Source: JAWPMT01 sp965601475 (GTDB lineage Bacteria > Bacteroidota > Bacteroidia > Cytophagales > Cyclobacteriaceae). From it: 64,000 nt of DNA. Location: the NCBI GenBank assembly GCA_965601475.1, contig OZ271832.1:3968001-4032000 (forward strand). The letters run 5' to 3'. Shown here one piece after another: positions 52,831 through 61,625 of this stretch. The notes under the pieces are model-generated. The model made no database searches and had not been told where the DNA came from. It saw only the letters and a program-made list of their open reading frames with translations. Each line of letters opens with the position of its first letter. The stretch's first letter is position 1. A program made the position numbers and the translations under genes.

Positions 52831-53961
52831 ATGAGATACCTGAACCTCATCATTATTTTCCTGTGTGCGATGACTAGCAGTCGTTGCATTTCTCCCATTG
52901 AGCAGGATTTAGATGAGCCACTGAAAATTTTGGTGGTTGAGGGTTTTATTGATGATGATTTCGGCCCACATGAGGTACAAATCTCTATGATAGCCAAATT
53001 TGCAAGTGCAGCAAACGGAGGTAGCATTGAGAGAGTAGATGCGAATGTTAGGATATTCGACGATCTTGGTAATTCCTTTCCATTGCGAAGAAGGACAGAG
53101 GAGAGAATCGATTTGTTCAATAGGTGTCCCGAAGTGGGTTGTTTGCAAGGTGTGAGTAGGACAGAGGTCATTAGCAACTATCTGACATCACCAGATTTTC
53201 GTGGAGTGGCGGGCAGGTCCTACACATTGGAGATTCAATTGAACGACGGTAGCCTCTACCTCAGTAAGAGTCAGCGTATTCCTGAATCCCCCCTGATCGA
53301 CAGCATCTTCGTTCAGTTTGCCGAAATATCCGCAGACAATAAGCGCCAACCAACCACTGGGGTCGAGGTGTTTGCTTCATGGCAGGATGATCCAAATGAA
53401 GAGAATTTTTACTTCTGGCAAATCAATGGTACCTACAAAATTGAGACCCCTGACCGAACGTCACCTACGATTTGCTGTCTATATCTGAATGATGGTTTTG
53501 GCCAGAGTTGCTGGGTAGAAGAAAACAATATCCCAGGTGCGACTGGACCCTTCGTCGACAACTTCGTGGATGGAAACCAGGTAATTGGCCTTATTGGTTT
53601 TGTAGAAGATGATGGGCGAAGGTTTGCGAGCCTTGAGGTTCCTCCAAATAAGCAGTATTATGTCGAAGCAGAGCAATTTGTTATGAATGAAGAAGCCTTT
53701 CGTTTTTTCAATAACATAGACATCCTTTCTGAGATCAACGGTGAGATCTTTGACCCCCCGCCAATTGGCTCTCAGGGGAATATCATCAATGTGACTGATC
53801 CCAATGAGGAGGTGGTAGGTTTCTTTGGCGCTTTTGGCAAAAGAACGGCCAGTACTTTTGTTCCCAGGTCTATGCTCAGGTCGATAAAAAGACACGGATC
53901 ATGTGGTGATTGCAGGATATTCATAAATGGGCAGTTGGAGGTGCCGGAACCTTATAGGTAG
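52831..53961 (+). CDS. DUF4249 lipoprotein, array copy 3
   Basis: A 376-residue lipoprotein whose ATG is 7 bases after copy 2; the frame runs further left but that part overlaps copy 2 and is not coding. The lipobox is CAMTSSRC. Shared motifs: KILVVEGFIDDDFGPHEVQI, SNYLTSPDFRGVAGRSY, ICCLYLNDGFGQSCW, EINGEIFDPPPIGSQGN and CGDCRIF. It has one Cys more than the other copies (RCPEVGC at about residue 105). The signal peptide is very like that of copy 4 (RYLNLIIIFL against RHLNLIMIFL). Function is unknown. Confidence 0.9.
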   Translation: MRYLNLIIIFLCAMTSSRCISPIEQDLDEPLKILVVEGFIDDDFGPHEVQISMIAKFASAANGGSIERVDANVRIFDDLGNSFPLRRRTEERIDLFNRCPEVGCLQGVSRTEVISNYLTSPDFRGVAGRSYTLEIQLNDGSLYLSKSQRIPESPLIDSIFVQFAEISADNKRQPTTGVEVFASWQDDPNEENFYFWQINGTYKIETPDRTSPTICCLYLNDGFGQSCWVEENNIPGATGPFVDNFVDGNQVIGLIGFVEDDGRRFASLEVPPNKQYYVEAEQFVMNEEAFRFFNNIDILSEINGEIFDPPPIGSQGNIINVTDPNEEVVGFFGAFGKRTASTFVPRSMLRSIKRHGSCGDCRIFINGQLEVPEPYR

Positions 53962-53970
53962 ATGTTAGGA

Positions 53971-55101
53971 ATGAGACACTTAAACCTCATCATGATTTTC
54001 CTCTATGCGATGGCTGCCAATCATTGTATCTCACCAGTGGATCAGGATTTGGGACAACCGCTTAATATTTTGGTGGTTGAGGGCTTCATTGATGATGACT
54101 TCGGTCCACATGAGATTGATGTATCGCTTCTAGCCAACTTTGGGAGTATCGCGGAGGGGGGCAATAAGCGACCTGTGGAGGCTCAGGTGAGAATTTTCGA
54201 CGACTTGGGGAATTCTTTCCCCTTGCGAAGGGAAACCCTCATAAGAGAGGAGATCTTCAATGCCGACGCAATGACATGCCTCCCTGGGTTGAGCAACCAG
54301 GAATTCACAACCAATTACATGACCTCCTCGACATTTAGAGGAGTAGCTGGAAGATCATATGGCCTGGAAGTAATCCTTACCAACGGCACTGTCTATAGGA
54401 GCAACATGCAACTGCTTCCGCAATCTCCCCAACTTGATAGCGTTTTCGTGGAATTCTCCCGGAGGCCTTCCGAAAATGACCTGCAAGACCGGACTGGTGT
54501 CGATGTGTTTGCGATTTGGGAGGACGATGCTACAGCAAATAATTTTCACTTTTTCGATATCGAAGGAACCTATAAGATTGAGACTCCTGACAGGACGGAT
54601 GGCTTGACTTGCTGCCTTTACAATCCCCTGGATGGAGGTGCCACCAGTTGCTGGGTTATTGAAAGTATCATCGAAGGTATAGAAGGACCCCTTTCGGATC
54701 GGCTTACGAATGGACAGCGCCTGATTCAACGTGCAGGATTCGTCGAGGATGACGGGCGTAGATTTTCCAGCTCTGAAGTTCCTCCGGATAGACAATACCA
54801 CTTGGAAGTAAGCCTCTATTCCATGAACCAGGCAGCTTTTGATTTCCTGAATAATATTGAAATCCTGTCCGAGATCGACGGTGAAATATTTGATCCGCCA
54901 CCTGTAGGTGCACGAGGTAATATTATTAACATTGCCGATCCCAATGAGCAGGTTGTGGGCTTCTTTGGTGTCTATGGCAAAGCTACCCGCAGCACCTTTG
55001 TAAGAAATAGTATTCTAGAAAATATCCAACCGAGCACTTTGTGTGGCGATTGCAGGCAGTTTGCCAATGGGCAGTTGGAGGTACCAGAACCATATAGATA
55101 A
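53971..55101 (+). CDS. DUF4249 lipoprotein, array copy 4
   Basis: A 376-residue lipoprotein. Two in-frame ATGs exist at 53962 and 53971; I use 53971 because it lines up with the start of copy 3 (RHLNLIMIFLYAMAANHC). Motifs: NILVVEGFIDDDFGPHEIDV, TNYMTSSTFRGVAGRSY, TCCLYNPLDGGATSCW, EIDGEIFDPPPVGARGN and CGDCRQF, then PEPYR. It groups with copies 3 and 5. The gap to copy 3 is 9 bases (0 if the other ATG is used) and to copy 5 it is 3 bases. Function is unknown. Confidence 0.9.
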   Translation: MRHLNLIMIFLYAMAANHCISPVDQDLGQPLNILVVEGFIDDDFGPHEIDVSLLANFGSIAEGGNKRPVEAQVRIFDDLGNSFPLRRETLIREEIFNADAMTCLPGLSNQEFTTNYMTSSTFRGVAGRSYGLEVILTNGTVYRSNMQLLPQSPQLDSVFVEFSRRPSENDLQDRTGVDVFAIWEDDATANNFHFFDIEGTYKIETPDRTDGLTCCLYNPLDGGATSCWVIESIIEGIEGPLSDRLTNGQRLIQRAGFVEDDGRRFSSSEVPPDRQYHLEVSLYSMNQAAFDFLNNIEILSEIDGEIFDPPPVGARGNIINIADPNEQVVGFFGVYGKATRSTFVRNSILENIQPSTLCGDCRQFANGQLEVPEPYR

Positions 55102-55104
55102 AGA

Positions 55105-56238
55105 ATGAGAATCAAGAACATATACATTTTGTTAAGCATTGGCTTCGTGGTCTCACAGTGTGTAAACCCGCTCGAACGGGATGTGGGGCAGCCACTAAAC
55201 ATTCTGGTCGTCGAAGGCTTCATCGATGATGATTTTGGCCCTCATGAAATAGAGGTTTCCTTGTTGTCCAATTTTGCGAGTATCGCCGAGGGAGGTAACA
55301 AGAGACCCGTGGATGCGGAGGTTAGGATTTTTGACGATCTTGGAAACTCAGTTGCATTGACAAGGGAGACCTTCATCAGAGAAGATTTATTCAATGCCAA
55401 TCCCCAAGGGTGTGCCCCAGCAGTCACGACCCTTGAGATCACAACCAACTACATGACGCCAGCCACTTTTCGTGGTGTAGTAGGGAGGTCCTACGCACTG
55501 GAAGTGATCCTGACCAATGGTGAGGTTTACCGGAGTAACCTGCAGCAGTTACCTGGTTCTCCTGAACTGGACAGCATCTTTGTGGACTTTGCGACTCGTC
55601 CAGGTGAGGATGATATAATGCCCGTTACCGGTGTGGATGTTTTTGCAGTATGGCAGGATAATCCGGAAGTAGACAACTTCCATTTCTGGGACATCGATGG
55701 TACGTACAAGATAGAGACACCGAACCGAACAGACGGTACCCTGTGCTGCCTGTATGATCCTCGAGACGAGGTGCCGGCGGAAAAGTGCTGGGTGGTAGAG
55801 CGTAACATACCCGGAACGGTTCGAGCCTTCGAAGACCGACTTGTGTCTGGCACCCAGGCGGTAGAGCGGATTGGTTTTGTCGAGGATGATGGCAGGAGAT
55901 TTGCCAGTATCGAAGTGCTGCCTGATATGCAATACCACATAGAAGTGCATCAGTACACGGTCAGTGCGGAAGCATTTGAGTTTCTTCGAAACATCGAGGT
56001 GCTCTCGGAAATTGATGGAGAAATATTTGATCCACCGCCAGTAGGTGCCAAGGGCAACATCATCAACCTGTCCGATCCTAATGAGCAGGTAGTAGGGTTT
56101 TTCGGCGTCTACGGAAAAAGAAGCCGTGGAACCTTTGTCAGGAGAACTCAGCTGGGCGATACCAAGCAACACACCATCTGCGGTGATTGCCGAAGATTTG
56201 CCAATGGACAGCTAGAAGTACCCGAACCGTATCAATAA
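55105..56238 (+). CDS. DUF4249 lipoprotein, array copy 5
   Basis: A 377-residue lipoprotein with a clean ATG 3 bases after copy 4, and a lipobox in LLSIGFVVSQC. Motifs: NILVVEGFIDDDFGPHEIEV, TNYMTPATFRGVVGRSY, LCCLYDPRDEVPAEKCW, EIDGEIFDPPPVGAKGN and CGDCRRF, then PEPYQ. Around SIAEGGNKRPV and ALEVILTNGEVYRSNLQ it is close to copy 4, so these two probably split late. The six internal Cys are conserved. Function is unknown. Confidence 0.9.
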   Translation: MRIKNIYILLSIGFVVSQCVNPLERDVGQPLNILVVEGFIDDDFGPHEIEVSLLSNFASIAEGGNKRPVDAEVRIFDDLGNSVALTRETFIREDLFNANPQGCAPAVTTLEITTNYMTPATFRGVVGRSYALEVILTNGEVYRSNLQQLPGSPELDSIFVDFATRPGEDDIMPVTGVDVFAVWQDNPEVDNFHFWDIDGTYKIETPNRTDGTLCCLYDPRDEVPAEKCWVVERNIPGTVRAFEDRLVSGTQAVERIGFVEDDGRRFASIEVLPDMQYHIEVHQYTVSAEAFEFLRNIEVLSEIDGEIFDPPPVGAKGNIINLSDPNEQVVGFFGVYGKRSRGTFVRRTQLGDTKQHTICGDCRRFANGQLEVPEPYQ

Positions 56239-56241
56239 AAT

Positions 56242-57381
56242 GTGAGTAGGAACTCTGATCCCACACGACTTTTGTGCTCTCTAGTTGCACTTACTCTGCA
56301 ATTCAGTTGTGTGAATCCCCTGGAATTGAATACAGAAGAGCCGGCAGAAATTCTCATCGTCGAAGGATTCATTGACAATGACTTTGGACCTCACGAGATC
56401 GAGATCACCTGGCTCGCCCGCTTTGGAAGTGTTGCCGATGGCGGCAACAGACGAAGAGCGGATGCGGAGGTTGCGATATTTGACGATTTGGGTCAGTCAA
56501 CACCGCTTGAAAGGATTTTTTTTGAGCGGGATCAGGTCTTTAATGTTCCGCCTATTTGCAGTCCGGAGGTTGGTTTTGTACCCAGTAGTACCAACTACCT
56601 GACACTGGCCAGCTTCAGAGGTGTTCCGGGAAGATCTTACAGGCTCGAGATTGTGCTTTCAAACGGGAAAAAATACAAGAGTACATTTCAGGAGCTTCCG
56701 GAGGCCGTACCCATCGACAGCGTCTTCGTGACTTTCAGGTCACTCCCAGCTACAAATGATCTGATACCAGTGACAGGGGTGGATGTTTTTGCAGTTTGGC
56801 AAGATGATCCCAATACAAACAACTTCTATTTCTGGGATATCGATGGAACCTACCGAATTGAAACACCCGACAAGATGGATGGGCTCACCTGCTGCGTCTA
56901 CGATCCGAGAGATGGATTGGCCGATGATTGTTGGGTGATTGAACAGAACATACCTGGTGTTGAAGGTCCATTTGGAGATAGACTGGCAAATGGGAATCAG
57001 ATTATCGAAAAGATAGGCTTCATTGAGGATGATGGTCGCCGGTTTGCAAGCAAACGGGTAACTGCCGAGAGGCAGTACCACCTGGAAGTCCTTCAGTATG
57101 CCATAGGAGAAGATGCTTTCAATTTCTTTACCAACATCGAAACATTGTCAGAAATCGATGGTGAAATCTTTGACCCACCGCCGATAGGGGCTAGGGGAAA
57201 TATCATCAGCTTATCCGATGCGAATGACATTGTTGTTGGCTTCTTCGGAGCATTTGGCAAGAGCACCTATGGCAGGTTCGTTGATAGGAGCATCCTCAGG
57301 GATGTCAAGCAGCACACCCTATGTGGCGACTGTCGGGAATTTGCCAATGGGCAATTGGAGATCCCAGAACCCTATCGATAA
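56242..57381 (+). CDS. DUF4249 lipoprotein, array copy 6
   Basis: A 379-residue lipoprotein with GTG start 56242, 3 bases after copy 5; an overlapping ATG at 56240 stops at once. The lipobox is TLQFSC. Motifs: EILIVEGFIDNDFGPHEIEI, TNYLTLASFRGVPGRSY, TCCVYDPRDGLADDCW, EIDGEIFDPPPIGARGN and CGDCREF, then PEPYR. It mixes features of copies 1-2 and 3-5, so it may be an early branch. It is the last DUF4249 gene and is followed by the FG-GAP/ASPIC gene. Function is unknown. Confidence 0.9.
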   Translation: MSRNSDPTRLLCSLVALTLQFSCVNPLELNTEEPAEILIVEGFIDNDFGPHEIEITWLARFGSVADGGNRRRADAEVAIFDDLGQSTPLERIFFERDQVFNVPPICSPEVGFVPSSTNYLTLASFRGVPGRSYRLEIVLSNGKKYKSTFQELPEAVPIDSVFVTFRSLPATNDLIPVTGVDVFAVWQDDPNTNNFYFWDIDGTYRIETPDKMDGLTCCVYDPRDGLADDCWVIEQNIPGVEGPFGDRLANGNQIIEKIGFIEDDGRRFASKRVTAERQYHLEVLQYAIGEDAFNFFTNIETLSEIDGEIFDPPPIGARGNIISLSDANDIVVGFFGAFGKSTYGRFVDRSILRDVKQHTLCGDCREFANGQLEIPEPYR

Positions 57382-57414
57382 TGTTGGCCAGGACCTAATG
57401 GGGCAAATTTGATT

Positions 57415-57444
57415 TTGTTCCCTCTCCATACTTGCCCATTTTTG
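57415..57444 (+). promoter_or_regulatory. Possible internal promoter before the FG-GAP/ASPIC gene
   Basis: TTG (57415-57417) and CATTTTTG (57437-57444, one mismatch to TAnnTTTG) lie 19 bases apart. The predicted start site falls almost on the ATG at 57448, so a message from here would have little or no leader. It may be chance. Confidence 0.3.
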
Positions 57445-57447
57445 TAT

Positions 57448-60400
57448 ATGCGTTTTATTCTTTTGGCCCTGATGGTCGTGGCATGTACGGTGCCCAAAGA
57501 TCAGTCAACTACGGTATTCAGAATTGTTCCATCAAGCGAAAGTGGTATCACCTTCGCCAATACGCTGAAAGAGGACGTTTCTACATTGTCAAACCTCTTT
57601 GACTTCGACTATTTCTACAATGGAGCAGGCGTCGCAATTGGAGATATCAATAACGATGGATTGCAAGACATTTTCTTCACGGCCAACCAGGTACCCAACA
57701 GACTATACCTCAACAAGGGAGGCCTGAAATTCGAAGACATTTCAGCAAAGGCTGGCATCAATGATGGTAAGAAATGGTCCAACGGTGCCGCAATGGCTGA
57801 CGTGAATGCCGATGGTTTTCTGGATATATACATCTCACAAGGTGGACCCAACCTGGCAGAAGATCGGAAAAACCTGCTTTTCATCAACAACGGAGACCTC
57901 AGTTTTACTGAAAGCGCGGAAACTTACGGACTGGCAGATGAGGCCATATCAACACAGTCTGCCTTTTTCGATTACGATAAGGACGGTGATTTGGATTGTG
58001 TAGTGATGAATGAAACCCCCCTGTATGGCTATGGCCCGGTGCAGTTTCATCAATTGCTTCTGCAAAATAAGGACGCCATCTACGAGAGCAGTAGCCACCT
58101 GTATGAAAATGTCGACGGCAAATTCAAGGATGTCACGATCAGCTCGGGTATCTACAAACCTAGCTTTGGACTAGGGCTGGTTGTCAGTGATATCAATGAC
58201 GATGGCTGGTTGGATATTTACATGGCGAATGATTACTATTTGCCCGACAACCTTTATATCAACAATGGAAAAGGGTACTTCATAGACCAAATCGGTGAGC
58301 TCACCAATCAGGTCTCCTTCTACGGTATGGGAGCAGACATTGCGGATATCAACAATGATTTGTCGCAAGACATTTTCGTCCTTGATATGGCTTCAAGCGA
58401 CCACAAGCGATCCAAAACCCTGATGGCCTCCATGGATCCTGAAGCCTTTGACTTGTTGACCAACAAGCTGGGATTTCATACGCAGTACATGTTCAATTCG
58501 CTGCAATTGAATGATGGAAGCAGCCATTTCAACAACGTATCTCACATGGGGGATATGGCTAAGACGGATTGGAGTTGGACCATATTGATGACAGACTTCA
58601 ATAATGACGGTTTCAAGGAGGCCTACGTCACCAATGGCTATCGTAAATATGCCCTGGATAATGACTTCAAGAACGAGGTCAATAAAGCAAGGGTATCTTA
58701 TCAAGGGAGAATCCCACTGGAGGTAAAGGCCGACCTGTATCAGAAAATGCCGTCTGAAAAGCTTCCCAATCTCATGTATACCAGTAATGGCAACATGGAC
58801 TTTTATGAGGTTGCTGCGGACTGGGGCCTTGGTCAGCCTTCTTATTCGAATGGCGCAGCCACGGCAGACCTCGACAATGACGGAGACCTGGATTTAGTGG
58901 TCAATAATATCGACGAGACAGCATTTCTCTACGAGAATCAATCAAACCTTGATGCCAACTACCTGAGGGTTAAGGTCAGCGCGAGCACGAGTGAGGCGTT
59001 TGCTAAGGTCACAATCTACTACGGTTCTGAAAGTCAGATGAATGAAATCAAGCGGGTACGAGGATACAGGTCCAGCGTGGATCCGGTAGCACACTTTGGT
59101 CTAGGTGATGCGAAGAAGGTGGATTCGATCCGGGTAAACTGGTTGGAGGGCGGAATCACAACGCTATATGATGTGCAAGCCAATCAGGAAATCCTCGTTG
59201 ACATAGCGGATGCCCAAAATAATGGATCAGGTAGTGAGCAGCAAATGACTTTTCCCATCGTTGAAATTCCCTTTGAGCACAAGGAAAACGACTTCAATGA
59301 CTTTGCCAAAGAAGTGCTACTTCCGTACAAGCAATCGACTTTGGGGCCAAAGGCGGCATTTCACGAAGAAGGCAAGCTGCTTTTCCTAGGCGGTCCGTTT
59401 GGGCAAAAAGGAGCTGTTTATCGATACACGGAGGAGGGTACCATGGAGATGGTAAGCCAAATTGATTCAGAAGACTTTGAAGACCTGGATGGTGTTTTTT
59501 TGGATGTCGAGAATGATGGAGACTTGGACTTGTTTGTTATTTCTGGCGGCAACTCACTTCCAGAGGGAGATCCACGCTACCAGGATAGGTTATACCTCAA
59601 TAATGGGGACGGACAGTTTGCTAGTGTCGTGGTTCCTGGCCTCCAGGATCTGAGGTCCAGCGGAGGTTGTGTTGAGGTGTTGGATTTAGATGGAGATGGC
59701 TATCAGGATATCGTTGTCGGCAGCAGAATTAGACCTCAGGGCTATCCTTTACCTGGGACCTCCTATGTTTTGAGCAACAATAAAGGTGAGCTGAGGGTAG
59801 CTTCCGACGAAATAATCGAAGGTTTTTCGGAATTTGGGATCGTCAATGACATAACCTCTGCGGATATTGATAATGATGGCTTGTTGGATTTGATAGTCGT
59901 CGGTGAGTGGACGAAAATCGGCGTATTCAGGAATATGAATGGTTATTTTCAGGATGTGACCGAAAACGCCGGAATAGGTGAATTCCGAGGTTGGTGGTAC
60001 TCTGTAACGCCGACAGATGTCAATGGTGATGGTCTGATGGATTTTGTGGTGGGAAATATTGGCTGGAATTCCAAATTCAAGGCTTCGCTGTCAAAGCCAT
60101 TCAAGGTTTTCGCGGATGACTTTGATTCAACAGGGACGCTCGATATTGTGCTCAGTAAGAAATACAAAGAGCAGTATGTTCCAGTGCGAGGCCGTGAGTG
60201 CTCGTCGGAACAGATGCCCTTCATCAAGGATAAATATGCCACTTACAATGATTTTGCAGATGCCACGATCGATGATATTTTCGGTCCGTCCATCGAGGAG
60301 GCCTACAAAGCAGAAGCAACAGAGTTTAGCTCTGCATTAATATTGAATGAAGGTGAGGGCAAATTCAGCTTTGTTTCACTACCGTGGCAAGCTCAGATGT

Positions 60401-60693
60401 TTCCACTGCTTGACGCGGTTACACATGACTTCGACGGAGATGGTCAGGAAGACCTGATCATTGGTGGAAATATCTACAATACCGAGGTCGAGACGCCAAG
60501 ACTCGACGCCCAATCCGGACTTGTGCTATATGCCAGAGGAGATACTTACCTGGCTGGGCCATCACTCAAAATTCCAGGAAACGTCAAATCCCTTGAATTA
60601 CTAAATAATGGCGGTCAGGCATTGTTGTTGGTCACTAGAAATAACGATACGTCCCTTGGCTACCAGTTAGAAAGTGCCCAACGTAGTCTTTGA
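57448..60693 (+). CDS. FG-GAP/VCBS repeat lipoprotein with ASPIC/UnbV domain
   Basis: A 1081-residue lipoprotein; ATG 57448 gives a lipobox (LALMVVAC), whereas the longer start 57409 does not improve it. FG-GAP/VCBS propeller repeats with calcium loops fill both halves (AIGDINNDGLQDIFF, ADVNADGFLDIYIS, FDYDKDGDLDCV, then VLDLDGDGYQDIVVGS and TSADIDNDGLLDLIVVG). Between them, at about residues 500-590, lies an ASPIC/UnbV domain (YLRVKVSASTSEAFAKVTIYYGSE, FGLGDAKKVDSIRVNWLEGG). Such proteins are common surface lipoproteins in Bacteroidota, usually of unknown substrate. Its last 59 bases overlap hldD tail to tail. Its position just after the DUF4249 array suggests a shared role. Confidence 0.92.
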   Translation: MRFILLALMVVACTVPKDQSTTVFRIVPSSESGITFANTLKEDVSTLSNLFDFDYFYNGAGVAIGDINNDGLQDIFFTANQVPNRLYLNKGGLKFEDISAKAGINDGKKWSNGAAMADVNADGFLDIYISQGGPNLAEDRKNLLFINNGDLSFTESAETYGLADEAISTQSAFFDYDKDGDLDCVVMNETPLYGYGPVQFHQLLLQNKDAIYESSSHLYENVDGKFKDVTISSGIYKPSFGLGLVVSDINDDGWLDIYMANDYYLPDNLYINNGKGYFIDQIGELTNQVSFYGMGADIADINNDLSQDIFVLDMASSDHKRSKTLMASMDPEAFDLLTNKLGFHTQYMFNSLQLNDGSSHFNNVSHMGDMAKTDWSWTILMTDFNNDGFKEAYVTNGYRKYALDNDFKNEVNKARVSYQGRIPLEVKADLYQKMPSEKLPNLMYTSNGNMDFYEVAADWGLGQPSYSNGAATADLDNDGDLDLVVNNIDETAFLYENQSNLDANYLRVKVSASTSEAFAKVTIYYGSESQMNEIKRVRGYRSSVDPVAHFGLGDAKKVDSIRVNWLEGGITTLYDVQANQEILVDIADAQNNGSGSEQQMTFPIVEIPFEHKENDFNDFAKEVLLPYKQSTLGPKAAFHEEGKLLFLGGPFGQKGAVYRYTEEGTMEMVSQIDSEDFEDLDGVFLDVENDGDLDLFVISGGNSLPEGDPRYQDRLYLNNGDGQFASVVVPGLQDLRSSGGCVEVLDLDGDGYQDIVVGSRIRPQGYPLPGTSYVLSNNKGELRVASDEIIEGFSEFGIVNDITSADIDNDGLLDLIVVGEWTKIGVFRNMNGYFQDVTENAGIGEFRGWWYSVTPTDVNGDGLMDFVVGNIGWNSKFKASLSKPFKVFADDFDSTGTLDIVLSKKYKEQYVPVRGRECSSEQMPFIKDKYATYNDFADATIDDIFGPSIEEAYKAEATEFSSALILNEGEGKFSFVSLPWQAQMFPLLDAVTHDFDGDGQEDLIIGGNIYNTEVETPRLDAQSGLVLYARGDTYLAGPSLKIPGNVKSLELLNNGGQALLLVTRNNDTSLGYQLESAQRSL

Positions 60694-61612
60694 CACCCTC
60701 CTCCAGGGAAGTGAATTGTTGCTTGTAGCCGATAGACCTTAGTTTGGTCATATTAGCCTCTGTGAAATACTGGTATTTGTCTCGAATGTCTGCCGGTGTA
60801 TCGATGAAGCCGATGTTGACTTTCGCTGATAAGGCGCCAAACACACTTTTTGTGAGGTCACGGAAGGTTCGTGCGCTACCTGTTCCGAGGTTGTAAATGC
60901 CGGAATGTCTACGATTGTGCATCAACCAGTACAAAACGTCGGTCACGTCCTTGACATAGATGAAATCCCTCATTTGCTCACCATCCGCGTATTCGGGGTT
61001 GTGAGAGCGAAATAACTTCATCATGCCCGTGGTTTTGATTTGATTGAAAGCGTGCCATACCACTGAAGCCATTCTACCCTTATGGTACTCATTGGGTCCA
61101 TACACATTGAAAAACTTCAGACCGACCCAGAAGAAGGGCTTGGTTTTCTGATCGAGGGCCCACAGGTCAAATGCTTGTTTAGAGTCCCCATAGGCGTTGA
61201 GTGGGGTTAGCGATGACATGGTCGACTCGTCATCGTCATAGCCCTGATTTCCATCACCATAGGTCGCAGCCGAACTGGCGTAGACCAGAGGTATCTGGTA
61301 GTTGCAGCACACTTTCCAGATCTCTTTGGAGTAATCTGTATTTAGCTGCCATAGAAGTTGACGGTCAGTTTCGGTGGTATCAGTCCTCGCACCTAGATGA
61401 AATATGAACTCGATGTCCTCCTTATTCGCCTCTATCCACGGAAATAGATCTTTGCGGTCTATTCGGGCCTGAATGGTCTTCTTCTTAAGGTTTAAGCGTT
61501 TCTCTTCTTTGGAGAAGTCATCTACAGCAATGATCCTGTTGAAGTTGTGATCATTCAATTTCCTGATCATGCAACTTCCAATAAACCCTGCAGCTCCGGT
61601 GACGATTATCAT
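60635..61612 (-). CDS. hldD: ADP-L-glycero-D-manno-heptose 6-epimerase
   Basis: A 325-residue SDR-family epimerase that makes the heptose precursor of lipopolysaccharide core. Visible: the NADP-binding GAAGFIGSCM, the active-site region YASSAATYGDG, the Tyr-xxx-Lys pair in NAYGDSKQAFD, and the family phrase NVYGPNEYHKGRMASVVWH, then SHNPEYADGEQMRDFIYVKDV. These are typical of HldD. The C-terminus extends past the usual end (about GVKDYVGHFL) by some 12 residues, TGSQGTYRYF and before; this tail lies over the FG-GAP gene's 3' end. A -7 box TATTTTTG on this strand lies upstream (61626-61633). Confidence 0.94.
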   Translation of the reverse strand: MIIVTGAAGFIGSCMIRKLNDHNFNRIIAVDDFSKEEKRLNLKKKTIQARIDRKDLFPWIEANKEDIEFIFHLGARTDTTETDRQLLWQLNTDYSKEIWKVCCNYQIPLVYASSAATYGDGNQGYDDDESTMSSLTPLNAYGDSKQAFDLWALDQKTKPFFWVGLKFFNVYGPNEYHKGRMASVVWHAFNQIKTTGMMKLFRSHNPEYADGEQMRDFIYVKDVTDVLYWLMHNRRHSGIYNLGTGSARTFRDLTKSVFGALSAKVNIGFIDTPADIRDKYQYFTEANMTKLRSIGYKQQFTSLEEGVKDYVGHFLTGSQGTYRYF

Positions 61613-61625
61613 TGCCGTTTTTCTT

